Part shown: positions 21,733 to 35,189 of the stretch, in pieces
Layout: each line of letters opens with the position of its first letter
Position numbering within the stretch: the first letter of the stretch is position 1
NCBI RefSeq assembly: GCF_000237925.1
Contig: NC_031496.1
Span: forward strand, 23,534,851-23,598,850
Origin: Schistosoma mansoni
Lineage: Eukaryota > Platyhelminthes > Trematoda > Strigeidida > Schistosomatidae
DNA length: 64,000 nt
Reading direction: 5' to 3'
Program-made: the position numbers and the translations under genes
Notes under the pieces: model-generated
What the model was told of the DNA's origin: nothing
Databases searched by the model: none
Seen by the model: only the letters and a program-made list of their open reading frames with translations

Positions 21733-24700
21733 ATTTCTTTCACAGAAATCGTGATGATCTCCGAATTCTGAAGGATCATCATCACGAACTTAGATCATCA
21801 GTTCTGCATCTTAAGGTCAAACAGATTTTTTAATTAAGGGTTGACTCTCAATCGATCAAAAATCAAACAGTTTTAGATTTACGTTGATAAGAAATCAGTA
21901 GATTATTTCACTATGAACCGTAAAAAGAGTTTATTGTTTGCGGTAACTTTTATCTACTAACTGAGTATTGATAAAGGATAATCTAAATGGTGACCTCACT
22001 ACTCTAGTGTACTTGATTCTATTGTCCAATGTAGTGAACAGCTGAAATCATGCGTAGACGATAACGACAAATAATAGAGTAATTGTGTTTGCTGCACCTA
22101 CTATAAACGGACTAAACAGATGTAGATCACCAACATAAATAATGAATCTACCAGAGTTGGGAGAGAATATTACAATTCCCTAGTTGATTACGAATCACAT
22201 ACCGAGAACAATACCTAACCAGGTTTATTCTATCGTGAAAACCACACAAAGTGGTTTTTTTGGTGACTGCTTACAATTTATAGAATCTTACAAAAATCCA
22301 TTGTTTATTAAAGAGGACAGATCAGAGAAGTACAGAGTGTATTGAATTAATTTATTACAAACACAGCCCTTATATGTTAGTTCCACAGATATGATCATCA
22401 AAGTTAGACTGGGCTGCAGTAAAGTTACTAAGAAGATTAAATTAGTAAACCTGGAAAATTTCGTAATAAATTGTTCATATAGGTATATCAGATAACTATC
22501 AAATAGGACTGACACTGACACACAGGATGATCCATAGTGTGCCATTAACCGATCTGCGTTAGTCAACCTTGACTTCAACAACCATTAGTAAGATGTCCAG
22601 TGTTCACTTACCTGTTGTCCGAAGTGGAAACGGTTTAGCTTGATGAATTGGTTGATTAGGGTTCGGTGACATATCCCTGGCCCCACACCAGTAATTCATT
22701 AAGAAATGGATATTTTCACGGCAATTAGTTTTGTGGCGCTTACTTGACTCCATGATGGCGGTGATAAAAATAAGACACAGGGGAAATATGTGAGTCTTTC
22801 AAAATTCCGCTGACCCTTTGTGAACTTGTGACGTCGATATAGCGTAAAAAGCATGGTGAACTGCAAAATGTATGTAGAATTTGTATATATATATATATAT
22901 ATCAGAGATAAGAGCCCCAGGTCAGTGATAAGAGAGATGGTCCGTCACCATTAAGAGAAGATGTTTATCATAACATCTGTCCACCAGAGGTGTATTTTTA
23001 CCATCCTACTAAAGTTATATAGGTCAGAAATGTAGGTGATTCATGAGGATGATTGCGGGGTTACTTGAACTGGACTGTATTGGTGTGATATCCTAAATTA
23101 GACCTAAGTAGCATTTCGCAGTTAATACGTAACCTGGATTTCGTTATCGTCACAACCATGTGATTGGCTAGAACAAACACTCTCATTAGGCAACAGCATG
23201 TTTTAATAATAGCGGTTAATTGAAGTACAAGGCCGAAGTATTATTGCACGTCGGTTGTCCTTGATCTTGATGAGGGTCGGTAAGCTGTCCGATATCCGAT
23301 GATCTTACTTTCGGATGATTTGGCTAGAGCCCAGTGGCATTTCTCTGACCTTACCTCCAACTATGAGTTGCAATGGGTGGAGTGGCTTATTATTGTTTAC
23401 CCTTGATAATCTGCCTCAAATGGTTGCTAGAATGGAGGTAGATATTTAACCTCATTTTGTCGGTAATATTTCAATTAGTTCTCCGGTACTGAAAACCTAT
23501 TTATTAAGCAGTCTTTATGCTGTTTGATAGGCTACGCTGCACAGGAGAATCTTCTGATGGTATGACTGTATCGTTAGAGGTATTTCGTACTTTTGATATG
23601 GTTTGTTTTCTTCATTTAAATGAGACCAATAAAATAAGAGACAATGGTTGTTACTCAAAATGGTTCTGTACGTCATACAAAAGAACTTAGTTCGGTCTAA
23701 CCGAATAAACTTTAGTTTGCTTATCCTATTCCTTCAGACCAGATATCCGCATTTCGATCGCTACACAAGTTCTGGTATGACACAAACATACATTACAATA
23801 ATCTTGTTTGGAAAAATCAGCGAGCTAGCATGTGTTCGACTGAACTACTGAGGTCATGGTCAGTGTTGAAGACTTGTGGGACTTGTTAACCACAACACAA
23901 TAAAGTCGAATCATGGGTCAACTTGTAAGATTATTGTAAGTTCAAACTGGAAAGAAAACATTAGTATACATGGTAATCAACGATACGGAAAAAGTTTGGA
24001 AAGTGAAAACAACGTAGCAATTTTATGGAAGGCTGCTGAAGAATGTTCAACAATTAGCATTACGTGACATATTACGTTAATAAAAGAAGCATCTAATGAA
24101 GACCTAGATAATGATCGGTTATGTGCAAGTCATGCCCTTTCTCGTAATATGCTGTCTTAGGATGCATTATAATATATATAATCATGACTGTAATATATCA
24201 GGCAGAATATATGACTGCTCTATGTGGAGATAACTACAAAATGAGCATCAAAAACATTGCAGAAAACCATGTCATGTAGTTGTGAAATTTACTTGGGTTA
24301 TCTTGGTATTTATATTTTATATATTTGAAGTGGCTAGTAGTTCATTTCGATAGAAAATCCAGGAGGGATCAGGACAAATACGCGGTATTTGTAAATGAAA
24401 TTATGGACTTGCTAGACGCTATTTACTGATTCAGAATAGGTCCTAAAATGATTCAAACCAAATACATTAGACTTGCTGAATAAACATTATGAACGAAATT
24501 CAAAAGCACAGGAATATTAAAATTTAAACTCTTCGTAAAGTTCCAGTATTTGTATTTTCTGTTTAATCATGGAACTCGTCAATAGGAAATTAGTTGGTTT
24601 TAGGTACAGCTATGATTAGTCACTTCTCGATATATCTATATTCTATCAAGTATATCTTTGAGGACCTTATCTTGCGACTTCTGGTTTCACTGAGTTGGCA

Positions 24701-26699
24701 CATTTCCATTATAGAAGGGGTTGCTAGCTAAGGTGTTGTCAAACTCCGAATACTTGTGGCATCTTCAATATTGTCTTAACCCCAGCCCAAATTTGTTCTT
24801 CAGGAGTGTGAACATCGTACGACTATCATGATAGGATGAGTCAATATAAGCAATAATGTGACTTCGAAGTAAGGTCTTAAAAGTTAGGTAGTCACATCAT
24901 GTTGAATACGAAGCTGCGGAATAGGTACATTATCCTTGCAGCATAGACAACTGCACTTAATACTGACTTCGACCATAGTTCTACATATCACCCACAAAGG
25001 AGATATATTTATATGGTCACGCTATGTGTGCTTTGGACGAGAACGGTGTGACCTCTCTGTTTATTTGTCGATGTTAATATTTATCTTGGGATATGCTGTC
25101 GTAATAAGCAGGCGAACCAAATTCCTGAGTAACTGCCTAGCACAAATACTTTTAAAAGGCAACATCATAAGTTAGTTTTAAGATTTTACGGTAGAAGTGG
25201 GTGGAACCACTGTAGCATCTGCCTGTTCACTGCGTGCAGTGGAACGATCCGCGTCAGTGATCTTCAGTCTTGAGTGTTTTTAATAAGTTATACAACGAAT
25301 AATGATTTTTTGTCCAACGTAGAAATGGTTCGGCCTAATGAATGATTTGTGTACGATTCTATAACGTTCTACTAACCCTAAATAAGTATTGAACTTACTG
25401 AATGACATGTTTTGCGAGGCTTATATCAAACTTCTCTTACGAAGCAAAAATAAACAACACAAACCTTTCTTAACATGATACGAATTATATAAATCGTCAC
25501 ATACTCACAATATGTCATCCTACAAATGACCTTTTAAATAAAGACTTAAAACGAAGTCACTCGATAGCATATTCTTCACTAGCGGTCAAGAATCATTCAA
25601 AATCACGCTCAGGCCATTTTCAGCGCTAAAAGTGTGATATTGGAATCTCTCGAAAAGTATGAAACGTCTGTACCATCCGTGAACGCTTGCCACGCTTTTG
25701 CTGTCAGCACCGGTTATACGAATGACATAGGCAATGATTTTTTGAATACTTCGAAAAATATCTCATCAGTTAACGAGATCGGAACGCAATAAACCTGATA
25801 CTATGTTTATAGGGTTAGTTGCACTATTGGATTTTGTTTTATCAATCAATTTTGGCCAAATTTCAAATGGTTTTTGTTATTCCGTTATCCGTTGTTGAAA
25901 AAAGTTACATCTGATAGGTTCGTCATTTATATGTATCAAAAAGCATTTTTCACTATTGTTATAACAAAGACATATGGATTAGAATGTTTAAAAATTTTGA
26001 GTCATAGCTCTGATGAAACTTTTATGGACAAGATACTTCTGGAACCATAATTAAGTTTTAAAAATTGATTTCGTCCTATTAAAAACCTACTGCATTTCAT
26101 CGGAAGTGTTGGTTCGTACTCATACACTAATTGTATTTGCAACCCATGCCACAATATTGATGATAAAGTTTTTTTAAATGTACTTTCTTACTGCAGCCTA
26201 TACTTTTTAAGTAATTCATAAGAACAGTGTGCGTTTATCTTACGAGAACTTATTTTAAAAACGACAGAAGTAATTTTTGAGGTTTTCTGAATAACTTGGA
26301 CGTTTAGACCTGAAGCGATGGTCAAAATGGCTGAAGATGTTTTACTTTGCACTGCAGTCTGGGTGTTCAACACATACGGTCTTTTAGGCTTTCGTATACA
26401 TAGCGATCTGAATTTCATTTATTGTGTCGCCACATTTGAGATATGAGGAGATTATTTGATAGCGTCATATCGTTTATGACACGAATTCTGAGTATGCGGG
26501 GGTTGTGAGTGAAGACCTCTTCCTCCGTAGTGATTTTGTGGACGTATGTGAATTTCAAATGGTTCAAATGGTTGAGGACGGAATAGAAGAAGCTTTCGCT
26601 TAACGGGCTTCCGTGTCTGATAGCAGTGGATCACCAATACCTCCAGGTAAGAACCTAGGTATATGAACGATAATAGAGGGAAAAAAAGAATTTGGTAAA
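21733..26699. other. Long intergenic stretch with no recognised gene
   Basis: A TA microsatellite lies at about 22887-22904. Several open frames of 60-97 codons (22288-22581 minus, 23648-23851, 23876-24067, 24936-25175, 26188-26418 minus) show no family signature, low-complexity composition and no paired splice sites, so none is called. A few GC-richer islands (about 22640-22760, 22905-23050, 23260-23420) may be old repeats without partners in the window. Confidence 0.4.
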
Positions 26700-28064
26700 T
26701 CATAATAATATGTTATCCTTAGTCCTTAAGAATAAGTCAAGTTTTCTCTTAAAGGACTCCTGGGAGGTCGCTTGGACTAGCTCAGTCGGCAGCGAATTCC
26801 AGCACTTGACAACTCTAACGGAGTAGAAGTTGTGTCTGCAGTCTGTTCTGCTATGTAGGGTCTCCAATTTCTGGGTGTTACCTCTGAGGTTAGTGTTATG
26901 ACTAAGCTTAAGAAGTTGTTTAAGGGGATGACCAGAAGTATTAAGGATACTATAAGTCATAAGAAGATCACCTCTAAGACGCCTATACTCTAACGGGTAA
27001 AGGTTAAGTGATTTGAGGCGCTCTTCATAAGGTTTGAATTTGAGACCCCGAACTGATTTCGTGGCTCGACGTTGTATACGTTCCAGAGTGACCTTATCCT
27101 TTTGGAGGGAGGGAGGAAATACTATGTTTCCGTGCTCTAAGTGGGGACGAATAAAACTGTTGAAGATTATGTGGAAGGTTCTACCGTCAAACTGGCCAAA
27201 AATGCGCTTCAATGTTACCAGTGCAAGGTTTGCTTGAGAGGCGTTTTTGTCACAGTTCGCATACGATTTCAGGTCGTAGGGTACCAACACTCCTAAATCT
27301 TTTTCAACTTGGGAAACTTCTAGAGGTGAGTTACCTAAGTTATAACTATAGTCTGCAACATGTCTCAGATGGACTACCTTGCACTTTGAAGTGTTGAAGG
27401 TAAGTCCGTTGTCGTCTGCCCAACTTTGAAGTCGAGTCAGATCCTCCTGCAGAACTAGTATATCATTGTGAGTACGTATCTCTCTCCAAAGTTTCACATC
27501 ATCAGCAAAAAGCAATAAATCAGATGAAACTTGTTGAGGAAGATCGTTAATATAAATCAAGAAGAGAAGAGGTCCTAGTATTGAACCCTGGGGGACCCCA
27601 CTAGGACATTCCATAGCCTGAGAGAGAGTGAAGTTAACCCTGACCTTAAAATGTCGGTTTTCTAGGTATGAAGTGATCCAGTCAATTAAAGGGGGTTTTA
27701 TACCCAATCGTCCAAGCTTCTTGATAAAACATGCATGGTTGACCCTATCAAAAGCTTTTGAGAAGTCCAGGTAAATGACGTCAACCTTCCCCTTGCGATC
27801 AAGGATGGTTGTCCATTTATCCACCGCAGTCAGCAGGTTGGTCGTACAAGAATGACCTTTTCTGAAACCATGCTGTTGAGGCGAGAAGAACTTTGAGGAT
27901 GATAAGTGTTCTAGTATGCCGTCGAATACTAGGGATTCCATAATTTTTGAAGGTATGGAGAGAAGGGCCACTGGTCGGTATTGAGTTTTACTTTGTCGTA
28001 GAAGCTGGGTTTGTTCCTTGCAAATTTGTCCATAGAGCTTGAAAATGCATTTCATGAGGAACAA
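26700..28064 (-). mobile_element. CR1/Jockey-group LINE, 5'-truncated, RT ORF open
   Basis: A 454-codon open frame encodes most of a non-LTR reverse transcriptase: HGFRKGHSCTTNLL, YLDFSKAFDRVNHACF, GVPQGSILGPLLFLIYINDL and the active site LLLFADDVKLW, followed by the thumb/C-terminal region LIRPHLEHGNIVF-like and ending in DNILL before the stop. The family resemblance is CR1-group, as in the schistosome SR1-type LINEs. The endonuclease and early RT are missing: homology begins near 28040 with QYRPVALLSIPSKIMESL (fingers), and the codons before that are probably flank. The frame from there to the stop is uninterrupted, so the copy is young but dead on arrival through 5' truncation. Confidence 0.9.
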
Positions 28065-28560
28065 TTGGTCTCATATATTGTTGAGAGAGAAAATCATAAA
28101 CTATAATTTGAATCTACTGCTGACAAAATAATTCATGAAGTGAAGGTGTTATGCTGTTCGCTTATGGTTTTGTTCAGCCTGCTCGTTTGGAATCAAAGTT
28201 CAGTCTCTGCACAATTATTTCACAGATCACTAATTTGACGAAGAAAATGTAGGACATGGATGGTGGGAAAATGTCAATAATCAACCTCAACAAACGTATT
28301 AGGGATTAGATAATATTGCTTTTAGGTTTTCGACTGTTCACAACAGTTTTTAGTTGATGACTGGAAAATTCATAAATTCAACCGTTCAAAAGCTTGGTGA
28401 AGTGTTTTAAAAGATTTGCCCTAAATGTGTATATAAGATTAAGAAAAAATCTATCACAAGATGTTTAAAATTTTCATTCAGACTACGACTTAGTTAAAAA
28501 AATATAGTTTGAAACATAGCTATATATAATACGTTTTACAGCAACTGAGCAATCCTCAAC
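28065..28560. other. Spacer between CR1-like and RTE-like LINEs
   Basis: AT-rich. Nothing was recognised. Confidence 0.35.
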
Positions 28561-28564
28561 TTAT

Positions 28565-28660
28565 TTTGATGGAGTTTTGTTTTCTGAGCTGGATGGTTTG
28601 GTCGTGGAGCTTTCATCATTCTTCTGAACGACATCATCAGCACAAACTTTGGGTAGAAGC
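28565..28660 (-). repeat. Family D hairpin repeat abutting the RTE-like LINE
   Basis: GAGCTGGATGGTTTGGTCGT then ATTCTTCTGAACGACATCAT and GGGTAGAAG. On the minus strand this gives GCTGATGATGTCGTTCAGAA followed by a GATGAAAGC box. The LINE homology starts directly at its end (28661), so it was interrupted by, or used as, the insertion site. Confidence 0.6.
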
Positions 28661-31430
28661 TCTTTGAACTTCTTCAAAAAGCTAAGCGCTCAGACATAGT
28701 ACTCGTAGCGGGTGGCTTCGATGCCCAATTAGACAGGTTAAACCGAACACAAAGACATTTAGGTGGGTATTTTAGTATCCCATTTCAGCGAACAGATAGT
28801 GGTGATCGTCTGTTCCAACTGCCCAGACAATCGTTTATTTTTAGCAAGCATTAATTTTAAGCATAAGAAGAGACATTGTGTTACACGGCGATCACCTGTA
28901 CCAAACCAGTGATTTACTCAAACAGACCATATTTCCATCAGTCATCATTAGAGAGGCTCGACAGAAGATTGTAGCTCGTATTAGAATGCTTGTTTAGAAT
29001 CTGATCATGCTCTAATACGAACACACATTTGCTTGCCCCTCAATGGACGCAGAAAAGCCGCGATAAGAAGACCCATTAGGGTTCAACCCAGTGACGAAAA
29101 AGCTAGAAGTAGATTCCAGGAACAACTGGGTTCACATCTAGGCAGTTCTGTAAACGAGACTGACCCAGATGCTGCTTGGAAAGACATACGAACAGCTGTG
29201 GAAACAGCAGTCACATCTATTAGTAATTTAAGCCATAGGGTTCCAAAAAACCAATGGATTTTTTCCAAGTCTATTTCACTGATGGATTCGTGTAAACTCA
29301 TCCCATCAGGCTCCAAACATGACGAAGAGCGTAAACAAATCAGATCTAGGTTAACTAAAAATCTAAGGAACGATCGCGAGCAGTGGTGGGCAACGAAAGC
29401 AAAAGAGATGGAAAAGGCAGCGGCTGTAGGTAACACCAGGCAACTCTTCAGACTAACAAAAGAAACCAGAATTATGAAGTCAAGTGTGAGTGAGACAATC
29501 TCAGAAAAAGACGAAACCCTTATCTGCTCTTAGCCCAGACGTTTAAAACGATGGGTGGAACACTTTAAGGAGCAGTTCAGCTGCCACAACTACCCACTAT
29601 TCCCAAACAGTCTGATTGGAACATTGAAGTAGGCCCTCTGACCCTACCTGAAGTTCAAAAGGCCTTAAATAATCTGAAACGAGGAAGGGTAGCTGGTCTT
29701 TATGGATTGGCTCCAGAGGTCTTTAAGGACGGTGGTCCAACTTTATCGACTAAGTTGACTAATATTTTGGCTGAAATCCGGGAGTTGGACGTAATCCCAT
29801 CTGACTGGCCACAATCTCTGATTGTCCCAAAATATAAGAAGGGGACAAAATCATCCTGCGATAACCAAAGAGGAATTAGTTTGACTAATATAGCATCTAA
29901 AATACTTGCCTCAATAATTATCGAGCGCCTAACAAAAACTAGTGAACTGCAAACACGAGAAAATCAGGCTGACTTCAGACCTGGTCGTAGCTGCTTCGAC
30001 CACATATTCCCTATTCGTCAGGTTTAAGAACACAGGCATGCTTATCGACGTCCGACAATGGTAGTTTTTCTTGGCTTAGAAGTAGCATTTGACTCTGTAG
30101 ATCGAGAGGTTCTGTGTCAGTGTCTGTCATTGAAAGGTGTACCTGAGAAGTACATAAACTTTGTGAAGGCTCTTTATTCGAACACTACCAGTCGAGTAAG
30201 AGCTTATGGCGAACTGTCATCTGATTCTGCAACCTCAATTGGTATTCGACATGGCTATCCACTATCTCCATTTTTGTTTAACTTCATTATAGACCTATTG
30301 CTGGAAATAAAACTCTCGTCGACTGAATTTTCAGGAATCGATCTCCTACCAGAGGGTCCACTTATCGACTTAGAATGCACAGATGACGTAGTCCTGTTTA
30401 GTGAAGACGCCGATAACATGTAGAGTCCTCTGTTAGCACTGAGTAACAATGCCAGTATGTTTGGAATGTGTTTCTCCCCATCCAAATGTAAATTGTTACT
30501 CCAGAACTGGCCTGCGTCAACACCTGAACTGAAGATAGGGAGTGAAGTAGTCGAACGCGTCGACAACTTCACTTATCTTGGAAGTCTGATCAGCCCTAAT
30601 GGGTTGGTGTCTGACGAAATCTCAGCATGGACTAAAAAAGCTCGTTTGGCTTTTGCCAACTTACGTCACCTTTGGCGAAGAAGAGATATCTGTCTATCAA
30701 TTAAGGGACGAGTATACTGCGCAGCAGTTCGCTCTGTTCTACTTCACGGCTGTGAAACATGGCCATTAAGAGTAGAAGATACTCGTAGGTTACTAGTATT
30801 TGACCACAGATGCCCTAGAAATATTGCTCGCATCTGCTGGGATCGCCGGGTAAGTAATAGTGAGGTTAGACGCAGGGTATTAGGGAACGATAGTAAATCA
30901 GTTAATGAGGTGATGAATCTTCATCGACTGAGATGGTTGGGCCATGTGTTACGTATGCCTGGACATCGATTACCACGACGCGCTATTCTGATTGGTATTG
31001 GGGATGGTTGGAAGAGAGTTAGGGGCGGCCAAACCAAAACGTGGCATCAGAGCATGAAGTCACTAAATTTCGGTCTGAGCCATGTTGGTAAATGCAGACT
31101 ACTTGATTGTGGTTCACGCTACTGTCATAACCAATGGTAGAAGACTCTGGATGACATGGCTCAGAATCGATCACAATGGCGTAGGTGTATACACTCTTTG
31201 TCTCCGTTTAATCCGTGAGATTGAAATTGCCTCATATCTTTCTACCAATTAATTCTTTCTTCCCTTATTATATCCCAATACACAATCTCTCTTCTATATA
31301 TTACTACCATTCAAGTAACTACTTCTTTGAATTTGGTATTCATCTTGTTTTTTTAATGAGTTGTGGCAACTTGGATCAATGCATAAATGTGCCTGGTCCT
31401 ACGTTTTATCTGACTGACCGACTGAAAGCT
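28661..31430 (+). mobile_element. RTE-clade (SR2-like) LINE, 5'-truncated and decayed
   Basis: It begins in the C-terminal AP-endonuclease (RSDIVLVAGGFDAQLDRLNR at about 28688), continues through the linker (29033-29533, e.g. EDTDPDAAW-like 'NETDPDAAWKDIRTAVETAV'), then RT pieces at 29707-30027 (NQRGISLTNIASKILASIII, FRPGRSCFDHIF), 30058-30423 and the C-terminal region at 30457-31140 (VLLHGCETWPLR, LHRLRWLGHVLRMPGHRLPR). The RT catalytic box reads LECTDDVVLF where the family has YADD, and stops or frame changes lie near 29531, 30028 and 30421, so it is inactive. The 3' UTR ends in a TGACTGACCGACTG tail near 31425, the mark of this family, shared with 2132-2578 and 35190-35660. Confidence 0.9.
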
Positions 31431-32290
31431 CATGACAAGAGTATTAACAAACCGACAAATATGTCTGATGCAACTGTCTTGTGGACTATGGATTTCCCAT
31501 TAAACTGCCAAACCTTTCCTTTTGACCAATTTGTTTAGGCACCAACAAATTATCCAAATTACGAAACGAGATAAATCGGAATTTCCAAAACTCTTCTATG
31601 GTACCTAAAGAGATGATTTAATATACTGATAAAAAATGGATTCTCCTCACTTTGCTGAAACACACATTTCCAAACCCCGACCTTACACAAACGATAATGT
31701 CGTCAGATGTGATTCATCCATCCAACAAGATAAAAATGATCAACAGAAATAGTAATATAAAGTGTTCAGCCGAAAGAGGCCTGAGTTTGCAACTAAAGAC
31801 TAGCATTACTCTCATCAAAGGGTTGTAAATTTTACTTTTTGTGGCGCTAATGATGCTCTGAATCGTCATTAGCAAATGTGACATCTAATTAAACATAAAC
31901 TGATTTGATCTATCACGTCACTAACAAAACTCAAACAGCCACTCATACACATGTAAAGCTTGGCTAGTTCTTATAGTTTACTACATAGAAAGAGTGCAGA
32001 TAAATTCCTGAGCGTGAGAATGTCTTTGAAAATAGATAGTAAAAAACACAATTACCATTTTGTATGGTGTAAACAACAAATTCCTTATGAACGAAATCCC
32101 CAAGGAACAGAAAGAAATGTTAAATGCATAGTACATATTGACTACATTTTACACCAAATGCTTGCTAGGATTACCCCAGAAAATCTTGTTGCCAAACACC
32201 CTGAAAATGGAAGGTTTCATAAACACCGGTTGGGATGTCTCTCTCCAACAACCCGTATGTCTGACCTTTCATGGGCTTATTTTAGTGAAG
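31431..32290. other. Intergenic, unexplained 131-codon frame
   Basis: An open frame at 31960-32355 (+) of 131 codons has no recognised domain. It contains ARITPENLVAKHPENGRFHK, and it overlaps LINE remains on the other strand at its end. It is probably degraded repeat sequence. Otherwise AT-rich. Confidence 0.35.
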
Positions 32291-32291
32291 T

Positions 32292-32800
32292 TCAGTACTT
32301 TTTAAAGAGCTGGCAGCATATTTTTACCCTGATAATTTTCGAGAACGTTTTGTAAACCCTTCTTAAAATAAAAACACCTACCACTTCATTCCAGGATGAT
32401 GATGCGTACTTTTCTAAAGGTTTTTCAAACGATTCAGCCAACGCTCTGGTATGAAGTTCACTTCCACACTCTGAAGAAGCTTTGAATAGATTATTTGAGG
32501 TTGGTGACTTGTGACTTTTCAAAGGTTGGAGTTCCCTAATGATTTTCACTTCGTTGAAGGGATAGACAACCATTAGACAAACTAAACAGAGACATCTGAT
32601 TAGTGATCATTGGGCAATATATCAACCAAAATGATCTTTCAAAATCCTTGGTGCAGCACTGGAGTTCATTCTGAAGACTACTAATTGGCATGCTAATAAC
32701 CTCACAAATGATCCCAATGAAGCTACGTTTCTTACTGCTGATGGCTTCAGTGAACTGAAACAACTTCCAGCAGTTTTCGGATAACACCACTTCCTGGATG
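32292..32800 (-). mobile_element. LINE fragment (RT N-terminal region), minus strand
   Basis: The minus frame reads IIRELQPLKSHKSPTSNNLF and later EKYASSSWNEVVGVFILRRV. These match the 'LKxxKSPGPDGL...SSWNESVVVPIFKKG' block just before the RT fingers in RTE/CR1-type LINEs. Upstream minus-strand sequence to about 32800 looks like the preceding linker in a shifted frame. The rest of the element is absent. Confidence 0.7.
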
Positions 32801-34135
32801 AAAATTCGTTAGACTATTTAAATTAGAGAAATGAACACAAACGATTCTAGTTTGTATTTCATATTAGTGTTCATTTCTCCTAGTTATGAGCATGGAGCGT
32901 TTCGCACTAGTCTGGGGAAACATCCTCAATATCAGTCATTTACAAATCTAAATGATTCATCTCAAGCCAATATACAATTTTATTGTTCTAGGTAACCAAT
33001 TTGATACGAGATACTGAGTTTATCAGACACCCTGAGTTAGACCACATTAAAATTTAAGATGTAATTTTTCCCTTCTAAATTTTAACTACTGCGTAAAGAC
33101 TAGCCTTGGCGCTTTCTGTTTTAACCATGAGAAGTAAAATATTTTGTCGCGTTTGCAAATCTATTCATCTTGTGGGCATCAGCTGCGCTAGCAGGTCAAA
33201 GAACAACAAAATCTCCTCAAAGATAAAAAATACCATTTTGGTTTTCGTTAGCTCTAACCATATGAGGGTTAAGAAAGATATCATGTAATTTATTATAGGG
33301 TGAGTATTGTGCTCAAGCTTTAATTTACAGCGCTATGTAATTTTACTTATAAGAGTATTGAATATGAATGGGATACAAATGGACTGGTCGAAGTTGTCTT
33401 TGAAGCCCTATATGCGCATGGTTGAATTATGGAATTTACGGTACCGAGACTAAACAAACAGCACTGGGTGAGGATGGTTAACCGAATGATGAGGCTGTGA
33501 AACTTAATTCGTGAGATTGTTAAAATATCAGTTACAAATGCTCGGCCACTTTATCTTGATACAGCGATAATTGTAATTGTAATTGGTCTAAAATGTTCAT
33601 ATTGGGTTAAATCAAGGTTGAAAAACAGTTCATTTATTTACTGGCTTCTGGATTAAGACTATAGTTCACATAGCTTTAGATCATTCAATTCCGTGAAAAT
33701 GTGCTGGTTCCTTACCTTCCTCGAAGTTTTGGGTCCTACTATTCTTTAATACTTTTATTCCGCAATATAATCCCACCTTTTTAAAGTGTATACTTAATGA
33801 TTGAATTTTTGCAGTCATAAGTTTTGTTATTTTGACTTCTCTGATTCCTATAGTGTTAACTTCTATCTGATATGTTGTGTTTCACTGTAACATGACCTAT
33901 AGCGTGTTTCTATTAGGTCCTACGTCATTGATAATTGATCTAGATTTATATTGAGTGTAATACTGTGCTAAACTAAACAAATCTGTTCAGTTGAGATTTG
34001 GATAAATCTCAAAAAACGTTCGTACATCCTCATAACAAGTTTTTCTATTCAACTTTTTTTTACAATGTATGACTACTCAGGTTGGTGCAGTATTTTGTGT
34101 GTCATTGAACCATCTATCTTGGTTAATGAAGTGAT
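32801..34135. other. Intergenic, nothing recognised
   Basis: AT-rich. A short inverted match, GAGAAATGAACAC (32826-32838) and GTGTTCATTTCTC (32867-32879), is present. No gene is called. Confidence 0.35.
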
Positions 34136-34139
34136 AATA

Positions 34140-34245
34140 CAAGAAATTCAAACACTTCATTTCTACCCGATGTTTCTGCTGATGATGTCGTTCAGAAGGA
34201 CGATGAAAGCTCCAAGACCAAACCGTCCAGCTCAGAGAACTAATC
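34140..34245 (+). repeat. Family D hairpin repeat
   Basis: It contains CTGATGATGTCGTTCAGAAG, GACGATGAAAGC, then CCAGCTCAGAGAAC in sense orientation. This is the best-preserved copy of the hammerhead-like core (CUGAUGA, 7-bp hairpin, GAAA). Confidence 0.65.
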
Positions 34246-34249
34246 TACA

Positions 34250-34921
34250 TCAAGTGATAAGATTAATTTTACCTTTACTCAGCAAGATTTCAACAATACT
34301 TTACCCCCCTTAACAATTGAAATTCATTCATAGGAAAACGATTAAAAAAAATAACCTTGATTTTTCACATAGAAACTCATATATGTTTATTTTTATGTGT
34401 TATAGAAATATGTTTGTTTCTCTTTTCTTTCTTCACACATCATTGATATTTCTAATGAACCAATAGTAGTGAATAGTGATTTCGAAATTTCTTATATAAT
34501 TACTTTTCTTTTTTTTAATTTTTTTAGAATTGAAAAACAAGTTTATCAAAGTATTATCTAATTTGATCTACGTTCCAGATAAATTTTTTTTTGGTGCTCA
34601 ATGAACAAAGATTTATATGGTAGGTCAGCTGTTAATATACCTATCACTTTAACTATAATATTCTGTTAGTTAATGTTTTTTTTTCACTGCGATGTTGATT
34701 TTTTTACGGCGACAGTTGATATGTAACTGTATTGTATAATTAATAGAAGAGAGAGAAATCCATAATGTTTTTTTTATTTTTAATTAGCAACAAATTTCAT
34801 ACATACACAAAGTCTGACATAATTACTAAGTGAATGACAAGTTAAGTATTATTTATTAAGAAAAATATAATCTTCATATGAAATGAGGTCTACGTAATTG
34901 CAGAACTATTTTTAAACTGAC

Positions 34922-34961
<40 letters not shown>

Positions 34962-35189
34962 TTGTTGTTAAGCCGTTCCCTTCAATCTCCTAAAGTTCCT
35001 TAGGATTCACATTTCATTTTACTAAACTGTATGAAACATTAATTTGAAAAGTTAAAAATTTGCACTAAATAAAGTTATATTTAGTTGTCCTATGTATAAA
35101 TCAACTGAATAAAATTCATCTTGATCATTATAAATAGTAAATGGGGTGAAAAAAACAATAAATGTTAAGAAACAGAGTGTTCTTATTCG
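34250..35189. other. AT-rich stretch with TA microsatellite
   Basis: A (TA)n run of about 36 bases lies at 34924-34959, and T-runs are frequent. Nothing else was recognised. Confidence 0.5.

Noticed and set aside
31960-32355. 131-codon frame as a host gene
   Set aside because: No domain, no splice context, AT-rich codons, and it overlaps LINE remains; likely chance or repeat debris.
34924-34959. TA run as an origin or regulatory element
   Set aside because: Simple microsatellite expansion; nothing around it supports a function.
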